A stretch of 64,000 nucleotides of DNA from Bacteroidota bacterium (GTDB lineage Bacteria > Bacteroidota > Bacteroidia > Bacteroidales > Lentimicrobiaceae), in assembly GCA_009773515.1 (NCBI GenBank), contig WSXX01000017.1, positions 34,487 to 98,486 of the forward strand, in the 5' to 3' direction. Below the pieces are notes generated by a model. That model saw only the letters and a list, made by a program, of their open reading frames with translations. It made no database searches and was not told where the DNA came from. Below, in pieces: positions 9,249-16,683 of this stretch. Made by a program: the position numbers and the translations under genes. Each line of letters starts with the position of its first letter. The first letter of the stretch is position 1.

Positions 9249-9294
9249 GGTTTAAACTTCATTAAGGGGAGAAATACAATGCTAAACTCAGCTG

Positions 9295-9564
9295 CTATCT
9301 GATTCTGAATGAATTGTGACCCATCGTTGGGCTGCTTTGAAATATAATATTTGTTACCATCGACCTTCCCGGTCCTTTTCTGCAAAGCGAAATAAAAATA
9401 TCGAGTTGTTCCTGAGTTCCTTCTGCTTCAATAAAAACAGTTCCATCGGTTTCATTTTTTACATAACCGTTTATGCCTGTTTTTCGGGCAGCATCAACCG
9501 CAAAGTAGCGGTAACCCACCCCTTGAACTTTTCCTGAAACCTTTATAGAAAGGCATTTTATCAT
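9295..9564 (-). CDS. acyP: Acylphosphatase
   Basis: This small cytoplasmic enzyme hydrolyses acyl phosphates. The 89-residue product shows the full signature: SGKVQGVGYRYFA with the catalytic arginine at 19, and GYVKNETDGTVFIEAEG with the catalytic asparagine at 37. Length is normal for the family. It lies five bases downstream of the gene at 9570-10139 and is probably expressed with it. Confidence 0.93.
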   Translation of the reverse strand: MIKCLSIKVSGKVQGVGYRYFAVDAARKTGINGYVKNETDGTVFIEAEGTQEQLDIFISLCRKGPGRSMVTNIIFQSSPTMGHNSFRIR

Positions 9565-9569
9565 ATTTG

Positions 9570-10139
9570 TCAGGCAGTTAATCTTTTGGTGATAATGTCA
9601 TTAACAACAGTAAACAATTGCTTCGGACTGAAAGTTCTCCAGTTGAGGTCATCTAATCTGCCTCCGGTTGCCATGTAATAATCAAGACGGCGATCTTTTA
9701 TTTCTTCAAGCACATGTTCTCTGAAGTTGATACATGCTATCCATCCATCTTCCATTTCATCAAACCACTCCTGGTAATAAGAGTTGTCATCAGCATGAAA
9801 ATTGAGAATATTTTCACCGATGAGTATAAACTTATTGATGCCTTCATCGTTCAATGGTTCAATCACATTGCGTTTCAGATACATAATATCGTTGTATAGC
9901 AGATCGTTCCATTCGCCAATAAATTCAATAACACAAAAACCTTCAGTGTAGCCCGCATACAAAAGCTTTAAATATAAAGTTGCCGATCCCATTTCATCCC
10001 ACTGAGGATTAATGTAATAATTGTATACAGAGTTTATGCATTCAGTATCACTGTATTGACGGCCAAAGAAAGGGGATCTGATGTCTTCAGAAGCTATATA
10101 CAGGTTTCTCCAGGAATAGAAAGGTTCAATCAGGTGCAT
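9570..10139 (-). CDS. Conserved hypothetical protein
   Basis: The 189-residue product is acidic and aromatic-rich with no signal peptide or membrane segment. Visible features are FYSWRNLYIASEDIRSPF near the start, LKLLYAGYTEGFCVIEFIGEWNDLLYNDIMYLKR in the middle, and WIACINFREHVLEEIK. It reads like a compact alpha/beta cytosolic protein. I recall related proteins in other Bacteroidota but no function. It lies between the Nudix regulator upstream and acylphosphatase downstream on the same strand. Confidence 0.7.
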   Translation of the reverse strand: MHLIEPFYSWRNLYIASEDIRSPFFGRQYSDTECINSVYNYYINPQWDEMGSATLYLKLLYAGYTEGFCVIEFIGEWNDLLYNDIMYLKRNVIEPLNDEGINKFILIGENILNFHADDNSYYQEWFDEMEDGWIACINFREHVLEEIKDRRLDYYMATGGRLDDLNWRTFSPKQLFTVVNDIITKRLTA

Positions 10140-10225
10140 GAGAAAACAGAGGGTTTAAGAAAAAGACACAGGTTCAAACGACGGAGCCGGGAAGATATTT
10201 CAGAAAAGTTGATGTTCAAAGGTAA

Positions 10226-10975
10226 TCAAACGAAAAAGTCCAGCGAGTTCTTGCGGGTTTTTTCATAAACTTTTTTGCTGAAAATGTAATACTGCGCGGG
10301 CTTGTGCGAAACGCCCTTTTCTTTTTCATTGATAGGGATAACGTATGGCATATTGGAAACTTTTTTACGAAAGTTCCTTTTGTCAAGCGTTGAGCCCAGA
10401 ATTACTTCATAAAGTTTCTGTAACTGGCTTAAAGTGAACTTTGAAGGCAACAGTTCGAACCCGATGGGATTGAATCTCAATTCATCTCTTAAAGCTTTCA
10501 GGGCATCGTTGAAGATTTCCATATGATCAAAAGCCAATTCTTTGATTTGTGAAACCGGATGCCACTTCACATCTTCCTGAAGCTCAAATCTGTTGATTCT
10601 GTCCTGATCAATGTTAATCAGCGAATAATAAGCCACGGTAACCACAACCTCTTCGGGATGTCCAATCTGACGCAGCCATTCCATATCACGCTCCATCCTG
10701 TAAAGCCTGTCGGGAGTGCCGATGGCTGCAAATTGCCTCAGGTAAATGTTGTTTAATCCTGTCAATTCTTTGAGAACACGAGCAGCGGCAGTATCAAGGT
10801 CTTCATCTTTTCTTACCAGATCACCCGGAAGCTTGAGGTCTCTGAATTCAGTGCCTTTAAAAAGCATCTTACGCTCAAGAAGAAGAACATTCAATTTCCC
10901 GAACTCAAAGCCAAACACTACACAGTCAACTGAAACATGAAAATTTAGCCCTGAATTTTGTTTTTCATCAAGCAT
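10226..10975 (-). CDS. Nudix-domain transcriptional regulator (NrtR/AraR-like)
   Basis: The 249-residue product has an amino-terminal Nudix-like domain (about 8-150) with VDCVVFGFEFGKLNVLLLERK and PGDLVRKDEDLDTAAARVLKELTGL. The catalytic Nudix box is degenerate: the expected GxxxxxE…REUxEE pattern lacks its paired glutamates. A carboxyl winged-helix region (about 165-245) includes LPSKFTLSQLQKLYEVILGSTLDKRNFRKK. This is the layout of NrtR-type regulators, which sense a nucleotide or sugar ligand with a dead Nudix fold. In Bacteroides such proteins control NAD or sugar genes; which applies here is open. An inverted repeat 17 bases ahead of the start may be its own operator. Confidence 0.85.
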   Translation of the reverse strand: MLDEKQNSGLNFHVSVDCVVFGFEFGKLNVLLLERKMLFKGTEFRDLKLPGDLVRKDEDLDTAAARVLKELTGLNNIYLRQFAAIGTPDRLYRMERDMEWLRQIGHPEEVVVTVAYYSLINIDQDRINRFELQEDVKWHPVSQIKELAFDHMEIFNDALKALRDELRFNPIGFELLPSKFTLSQLQKLYEVILGSTLDKRNFRKKVSNMPYVIPINEKEKGVSHKPAQYYIFSKKVYEKTRKNSLDFFV

Positions 10976-10991
10976 AATCTGGCTTTAATTT

Positions 10992-11007
10992 GGTAACCCC
11001 GGTTACC
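10992..11007. promoter_or_regulatory. Inverted repeat, candidate operator of the Nudix regulator
   Basis: GGTAACC (10992-10998) and GGTTACC (11001-11007) are perfect 7-bp arms with a CC spacer, 17 bases upstream of the regulator's ATG. The run of Ts that follows is on the plus strand, where no gene needs a terminator, so an operator is the better reading. Confidence 0.5.
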
Positions 11008-11253
11008 GATTTTTTTTTTAAGGCGTAAATATACTGCAATTTAATAGTTTAACAAGTGTATATAACTTTTTTGAAGTAATTGTTTAATTCGTGTGATTTC
11101 TACACCTTGTATATTTAGCAGCATATTTCAGATGAAAATTACATCCGGATATTCCTATCTTCAAATATTGAGCTTATAAGTAGCACAATATTAGCCTGAT
11201 AAAAATATTTAAAATTTTATTACCGCTTTTGTGGAGCCAAATAAAAAATCAGG

Positions 11254-11289
11254 TATTTTTGCAATCTGTTAGTGTATCAGATACACTAA
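11254..11289 (+). promoter_or_regulatory. -7 motif followed by a perfect palindromic operator
   Basis: TATTTTTG at 11254-11261 fits TAnnTTTG. Eight bases further on, TTAGTGTATC (11269-11278) and GATACACTAA (11280-11289) form a perfect 10-bp inverted repeat around a single A. The palindrome covers the expected start point, so a bound dimer would block initiation of rightward transcription toward the sensor kinase. Confidence 0.55.
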
Positions 11290-11637
11290 ATGAATTGTCA
11301 ATAAATAATCAAGGTTCAGTACAGGTACACAGAACTTTCTTATTTCTTGATCAGACAAATGATTTATAGTTTTTTGAAATATTAAAAAATAACGGAAGCT
11401 GACTGCCGGGAGATAAAAGATCCTGATGCATTTGAGTGATTTTAGGTGGTTTAATTTTTTGAAATTGCATTCGGGCCGTGGTTGGTAAAGTCTTTGCAGT
11501 TCAGCTCTCCGTTATTGATACTCATTCTCAGGTTCTTATTTTTCTGTCATAATTTTTTTCAGGTAATTTATTGTTTTATAGTTTTTTGTATCTTCGGCAA
11601 TCTTATTTACACCGGAAATAAAATACCTGGTTTTGAA

Positions 11638-14600
11638 ATGGATAATTCTGGACAAACAATCGCAGAAATTATTACAGAAATGAATAGACTCAGCTTCAAT
11701 TTGTTGCTTGATAAGAACCTGATTATCTATAAAATATTTTGTAATTCTGATGATATTCCGGAAGGTATTATTCCGGAAGTAGGAGATCCACTGATACAAC
11801 GTTTTTCAGAAGATATTGTTAATCAAATAAATACCGGAAAAGAAGGCAGGTTTGACAACATAGAATATTTGATACCATCAAATCCGATACGGGTTGATAT
11901 TATTGTTAGCAGTGATAAAAAAAGCAAAGAAAAAGAATACCTTGTCAATGTATTGATTCCTGGCCAGTACTCACTTCATGATATTGCTGAAGAGGCAGCT
12001 CTTCGTTACAGAGCTATTTTCAATGCCTCGAATGAAGCTGTTTTTATTCATAAGTTTCCTTCCGGAAAATTAATTGAGGCTAACAAACGTGCCGCTGATC
12101 TTTATGGTTTTAAATCGGTTGAAGAACTTCTGAATCATGATTTAAGTGATTTGTGTCTTGGTATATTTCCGTATTCAAATGATGACGCTCTTGCCTGGAT
12201 TGAAAAGACTGTTCAGACCGGATCGCAGCAATTCGACTGGAAAGCCAAGAAAAAGTGTGGTGATATTTTTTGGGCAGAAGTTTCCCTGACAAGCTATCAG
12301 CACTCTGAAAAAACTATGGTGCTGGCAGTTGTGCGTGATATAAGCAACCGTAAAATTTTCGAAGAAGAATTAAAGAACAGCCAGAAAGACCTGAGCAGAA
12401 AAATCATGTCTCTTACCAGTCCTGTTGAAGATTCTGATATACTGCAGTTTACTGATTTGTTTGATCTTGCCGAGATTCAGCAGATTCAGGATGCATTCGC
12501 ATCTGCAACGGGAGTTGCATCGGTGATTACTGATGCAAATGGAATTCCAATCACCAGACCCAGCAATTTCTGCAGATTATGCAGTAAAATAATCAGAAAT
12601 TCCGAAAAGGGATTGGCAAATTGTCTTTTCTCTGATTCAGTAGTGGGTCGGAAGAATCAATCAGGACCAATAATTCAACCTTGTTTAAGCAGCGGGCTTT
12701 GGGATGCTGGAGCAAGCATCAGCATTGGCGAAAAGCATATAGCCAACTGGCTGATTGGTCAGGTGCTGGATGAAGATGCTGATATAGAGAAAATGATGGA
12801 CTACGCCCGCGAAATTGAAGTTGACGAGGTGCAATACCGCGAAGCATTAAAAGATGTTACACGCATGTCGTCAGCTAAGTTTCAGAAAATAGCTGAAAGT
12901 CTTTTTGTTATTGCCAATCAGCTTTCAGTTAAAGCCATGAATGTGGTTAGCCAGGCACGCGAAATTGCTGAACGCAAAAGAGTAGAAGACATTCTGAGAT
13001 TAACTCAGGCTCGTTTGAATATAGCCATTGAAAGTGCCGATGCTGTATTGTGGGACTGGTTAATTGGCACCAGAGACTTCTATATTGATGCATCCATGCC
13101 TATCCGATTGGGATATGATGAAAAAGAGTTTTTCCCGTTTTCTCTTGAAAAATGGAAGGATCTAACGCATGTGGAGGATCGCTTATATGCCTACAAACAA
13201 TTCCGAAACCACGAAAAAGGCATTTTACCTGCACTCGAGGTTGCATTCAGGGTTAAAAATAAAGCTGGAGAGTATCGTTGGCTTTTGGTCAGAGGCCGGA
13301 TTTCTGAGCGTAATGAAAATGGACTGCCCTCCAGAATCTCAGGGACAGTAACCGATGTAACGGAAAAGAAGAAAAGCGAACTCCGGTTCACCGAAACTCA
13401 TCGCATGATGACCACGCTGATGAGCAACCTTCCGGGAATGGCCTACCGATGTCTTTATGATTCCGAATGGACTATGGTTTTTGTAAGCCAGGGGATATTT
13501 GAGCTTACGGGTTATATGCCAGATGATATCCTGAATAATAAAGTGCTGTCATTTAACGATTTGATTCTTCCTGATGACAGAGAAAGGTTAAAGGCACAAT
13601 GGGAGGATTGTGTAAATGAGAACAAGGTATTTAATGCTGAATATGTTATTTTAACTGCATCAGGTAATGTTAAATGGGTTTGGGAGCAAGGCTGCGGAAT
13701 TTATGATGAAACAGGTGCCGTGATTGCCCTTGAAGGATTTATTACAGATATTTCTGATAAAAGATTGGCTGAGGAGCAGTTGCTTGAGAGTGAAAAACGA
13801 TTCAGGCGCTTATTCGAAGCCAGCGAAGACGCTAATCTTATCATAGAGGATGGTAAGTTTGTCGATTTTAATAATGCAGCATTAAGAATGATCGGCGCAG
13901 ATCGTGAAGTAGTAATGAATAAAACACCCTTTGCATTATCGCCTGAATATCAGCCGGATGGCATGCGCTCAGTTGATAAAGCAGCAATAATGATTGAGAA
14001 TGCGCGGGAAAAAGGATTTCACAGGTTTGAATGGGTACATCAGAGAGTTGATTTCTCGGAATTTTGGGTAGAAGTAATGTTAACACAGATTGATCTGGCT
14101 GGAAAGGAAATCCTTTACACAACCTGGCGGGATATCACAGAAAGGAAAGAAGCGGAAATAAAACTACAGGAGTTTAATACCAGATTAAACCTTTTAAACA
14201 TTGAATATCAGGAGTTAAACAAAGATTATTCCATTCAGAATGAATTGTTGATGGCAAGTAATCAACAAATCCTCAGTATAAATGAAGAGCTTAGAATTGC
14301 AAAAACCAGGGCAGAAGAATCTGATAAACTGAAATCGGCTTTTCTTGCAAACATGAGCCATGAGATCCGTACTCCAATGAATGGAATTCTTGGTTTTGCT
14401 GAACTGCTTCAAACCCCTGACCTTCATTACGAAGAGATGCTCAGTTATATTGATATCATTAATTCATGTTCAAAGCAGCTGCTTGCACTCATCAATGATA
14501 TTATTGATATTTCGAAAATTGAAGCCGGGCAACTTACAATTTCATCAGGTAAGGTTGGTTTGTTAAGTATTTTAAGTGATGTTTACAATCTGACAATCAA

Positions 14601-15432
14601 TAGTGTGCCTGAAAAGGTAATTTTAAGTTCACCCGATTTATCCGCGAAAATCGATCTGAACATGATTGCTGATGAGGTAAGGCTGAAGCAGGTATTGCTT
14701 AACCTGATAAATAATGCAATAAAGTTTACTTCAAAAGGCAATATCACCTTTGGGTATAACCGGAATGACAATTATGTTGAATTTTATGTGTCTGATACCG
14801 GAGTAGGAATTGCTCCTGAGTTTCAGAAACTTATTTTTGAGAGATTCAGGCAGGTAAACAACGCTGTTGCCCGCGAAAAAGGGGGTACCGGCCTTGGTCT
14901 CACCATTTCAAAAGCCCTTGTTGAACAGATGGGTGGTGAAATATGGGTTGAATCTACATGGGGAGAGGGTTCGACTTTCAGGTTTATATTGCCTTATATT
15001 TCTGTTGATGATCCTGAAATCGGATTGACTAACCTTAATGCAGAAGAAACCAATGTTATCTATAACTGGCAGGGCAAAACCATATTGATTGCTGAGGATG
15101 AAGATGCAAATTATACTCTTTTGTATCTTTTCCTCCGCAATACTGGCAGTAAAATCATCAGAGCAACAAATGGGAAAGAAGCGGTTGATATTGTTGATTC
15201 ACAGTTGGTTGATCTGGTTTTGATGGATATGAAAATGCCGGTAATGGATGGTTACGAAGCTACATCACAAATCAAGAAACTTGCTCCGTCATTGCCTGTA
15301 ATAGCTCAAACCGCCTATGCACTATCAAGTGACAGGTTGAGAGCTATTGAGGCTGGTTGCGATAATTATATCACTAAACCAATATCCAGCCAGAATCTTA
15401 TCAGGATTATGTCGAGATATTTGACTGATTGA
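11638..15432 (+). CDS. Hybrid sensor histidine kinase with four PAS domains, PocR domain and receiver
   Basis: The 1264-residue product starts with an unassigned region (1-120), then PAS (about 125-250), PocR-type ligand domain (about 275-430, cysteine motif FCRLC…ANC…QPC), and three more PAS domains (about 470-590, 600-720, 735-855), several with PAC tails. The kinase core follows: SHEIRTPMNGILGF with phospho-histidine 908, N-box NLINNAIKFTS, G-boxes DTGVGIAPEF and GGTGLGLTISK, then a receiver with LVLMDMKMPVMDG and phospho-aspartate 1197. There is no membrane segment, so it senses cytoplasmic signals. It has no DNA-binding output, so a separate response regulator or Hpt is expected elsewhere. 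I chose the ATG at 11638 because the 52 codons upstream look non-coding. Confidence 0.93.
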   Translation: MDNSGQTIAEIITEMNRLSFNLLLDKNLIIYKIFCNSDDIPEGIIPEVGDPLIQRFSEDIVNQINTGKEGRFDNIEYLIPSNPIRVDIIVSSDKKSKEKEYLVNVLIPGQYSLHDIAEEAALRYRAIFNASNEAVFIHKFPSGKLIEANKRAADLYGFKSVEELLNHDLSDLCLGIFPYSNDDALAWIEKTVQTGSQQFDWKAKKKCGDIFWAEVSLTSYQHSEKTMVLAVVRDISNRKIFEEELKNSQKDLSRKIMSLTSPVEDSDILQFTDLFDLAEIQQIQDAFASATGVASVITDANGIPITRPSNFCRLCSKIIRNSEKGLANCLFSDSVVGRKNQSGPIIQPCLSSGLWDAGASISIGEKHIANWLIGQVLDEDADIEKMMDYAREIEVDEVQYREALKDVTRMSSAKFQKIAESLFVIANQLSVKAMNVVSQAREIAERKRVEDILRLTQARLNIAIESADAVLWDWLIGTRDFYIDASMPIRLGYDEKEFFPFSLEKWKDLTHVEDRLYAYKQFRNHEKGILPALEVAFRVKNKAGEYRWLLVRGRISERNENGLPSRISGTVTDVTEKKKSELRFTETHRMMTTLMSNLPGMAYRCLYDSEWTMVFVSQGIFELTGYMPDDILNNKVLSFNDLILPDDRERLKAQWEDCVNENKVFNAEYVILTASGNVKWVWEQGCGIYDETGAVIALEGFITDISDKRLAEEQLLESEKRFRRLFEASEDANLIIEDGKFVDFNNAALRMIGADREVVMNKTPFALSPEYQPDGMRSVDKAAIMIENAREKGFHRFEWVHQRVDFSEFWVEVMLTQIDLAGKEILYTTWRDITERKEAEIKLQEFNTRLNLLNIEYQELNKDYSIQNELLMASNQQILSINEELRIAKTRAEESDKLKSAFLANMSHEIRTPMNGILGFAELLQTPDLHYEEMLSYIDIINSCSKQLLALINDIIDISKIEAGQLTISSGKVGLLSILSDVYNLTINSVPEKVILSSPDLSAKIDLNMIADEVRLKQVLLNLINNAIKFTSKGNITFGYNRNDNYVEFYVSDTGVGIAPEFQKLIFERFRQVNNAVAREKGGTGLGLTISKALVEQMGGEIWVESTWGEGSTFRFILPYISVDDPEIGLTNLNAEETNVIYNWQGKTILIAEDEDANYTLLYLFLRNTGSKIIRATNGKEAVDIVDSQLVDLVLMDMKMPVMDGYEATSQIKKLAPSLPVIAQTAYALSSDRLRAIEAGCDNYITKPISSQNLIRIMSRYLTD

Positions 15433-15447
15433 TGTGGAATTAAAAGA

Positions 15448-15918
15448 TCAGAACCTGAACCAAGGCCTTTCTACTCCCATCATTCCCATGGGTATCATTG
15501 CCAGAATGAGGATAAATGAGATACCAAACCATATCAGAGTTGCCTTGTGCTTTGCAGAACTAGAAGATTTGCGCCTGACCAAAATACTTCCGACCTGAGC
15601 GACTATAATGGCGATAATATTAACAAAAGAATGTTCCACAGCCCAGTAGCGGACATCAGAATTCTTCATTGCTGCGCCAAAATTGCTTAATGCCTCCAAT
15701 GTAATCGGACTGAGTACAAAATAAAGCAGAATTCCTATCACCAATTGAAAGTGAAGACTGCTGATGAAAACCAGTGAGGTTACTTTGTTTGTTTTAGAAT
15801 ATTCCTGCTTTTTTACCAATGCGAGTATTGCCAGAATAACAGCAAGCAGTCCGGCAATAAGAATAATCCATCGGTTCCATGAATGCAGAATCAGGGTGAA
15901 GTTGTATAATGAGTTCAT
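15448..15918 (-). CDS. Small four-helix membrane protein, possible b-type haem protein
   Basis: The 156-residue product has four predicted membrane helices (about 14-35, 47-70, 95-114, 128-148). It carries the motif LHSWNRW at the start of helix 1 and histidines at 12, 56, 96 and 124; three of these lie in or at the edges of helices, as in small cytochrome-b-like proteins of Bacteroidota. Haem binding is an inference. The carboxyl end is MGMMGVERPWFRF. It converges with the sensor kinase, whose stop is only 15 bases away. Confidence 0.75.
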   Translation of the reverse strand: MNSLYNFTLILHSWNRWIILIAGLLAVILAILALVKKQEYSKTNKVTSLVFISSLHFQLVIGILLYFVLSPITLEALSNFGAAMKNSDVRYWAVEHSFVNIIAIIVAQVGSILVRRKSSSSAKHKATLIWFGISFILILAMIPMGMMGVERPWFRF

Positions 15919-15996
15919 TGTGTTTATTTGGTTTTGGATAGTTTTTTACAACTACAGAACGTATAAGCCTCAATATTGTTGAATATCTCGCTCAAT

Positions 15997-16026
15997 AAAA
16001 AAGGACCTCAAATGAGATCCTGTTTT
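15997..16026 (-). terminator. Intrinsic terminator downstream of the ftsK-lolA pair
   Basis: AGGACCTC (16002-16009) pairs with GAGATCCT (16014-16021), with one mismatch and an AAAT loop. On the minus strand the stem is followed by a run of Ts (As at 15997-16002). It lies just past the lolA-like stop. Confidence 0.7.
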
Positions 16027-16045
16027 ATTTTCGTGCTTTTAATGT

Positions 16046-16672
16046 TTACCGCATGTCAATTTCATCTACTCCCGGATGATCTGCTGCTCTGAAAGTAAAC
16101 ATACTGTCTTTAAATGGAGCATCTGTTTCAAACTTATTGACTGTGTAAGTGTAAGAACTTCCGTTTTTATCATAAATAGTCAGACTATTCACAATTTTCC
16201 TGGTCTTGTCAGTCGTGACTTTTACTTTATTGAAGTTCTTCTTTTGTATCGGAGTCAATTCAATAATGTATTGTTTTGCAGTTTCCTGAAGCAGTTTTGC
16301 CTTGAAATTCTCGTTATAGGTTGACAACAGATTGGTAGGGGTGAAGCTGTCGTCGTCTTTGCTGGCATTGTTGATCTGAACTTCATTTGCATCTTTCAGA
16401 AATGTCCATACAGTTTTTCCATCGCTGATTACTTCCTGTCCTGAAAATGAAAGTTTGTAACTGTCACCTTTTGAAACAAGAGTCCCATTAAAACTTTCGC
16501 TGATTTTCTGCGCTGGATTCTCCATTTTATAGGTAAAATCAATCTTGATCGTTTTAAAAGATTTTGTTTTGGCAGAAACTTCGTCGAGTATCGTTCTTGC
16601 TTTTTTGTCGGACTGACCAGAAACGGAGACAGCCAATAGAATTATAAATGCAGATAAAATCAGGTTTTTCAT
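16046..16672 (-). CDS. LolA-like outer-membrane lipoprotein carrier
   Basis: LolA proteins ferry lipoproteins through the periplasm to the outer membrane. The 208-residue product has a signal peptide (MKNLILSAFIILLAVSVSGQ) and then the beta-rich LolA fold with typical blocks: KSFKTIKIDFTYKMENPAQKI split across strands, GTLVSKGDSYKLSFSGQEVISDGKTVWTF and YIIELTP. The start lies 12 bases after the ftsK stop, and ftsK-lolA is a common gene order. Bacteroidota do not have a classical LolCDE/LolB set in all cases, so the exact partner is uncertain. Confidence 0.85.
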   Translation of the reverse strand: MKNLILSAFIILLAVSVSGQSDKKARTILDEVSAKTKSFKTIKIDFTYKMENPAQKISESFNGTLVSKGDSYKLSFSGQEVISDGKTVWTFLKDANEVQINNASKDDDSFTPTNLLSTYNENFKAKLLQETAKQYIIELTPIQKKNFNKVKVTTDKTRKIVNSLTIYDKNGSSYTYTVNKFETDAPFKDSMFTFRAADHPGVDEIDMR

Positions 16673-16683
16673 GAAATTTGGTT

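Larger units (their letters stand above)
10976..11637. other. Long AT-rich intergenic control region
   Basis: This 660-base gap separates the leftward Nudix regulator from the rightward sensor kinase. It holds two inverted repeats (10992-11007 and 11269-11289), a plus-strand -7 motif beside the second one, and runs of A/T. A TATCTTCG at 11589-11596 could be a second, weaker -7 element for the kinase. An open frame continues upstream of the kinase ATG to 11482 but reads as hydrophobic low-complexity sequence and is probably not translated. Confidence 0.6.

Noticed and set aside
11482..11637. 52 extra amino-terminal codons of the sensor kinase with an apparent membrane helix
   Set aside because: AT-rich sequence biased to Phe/Leu/Ile, a -7-like motif lies inside it, and the ATG at 11638 gives a normal start.
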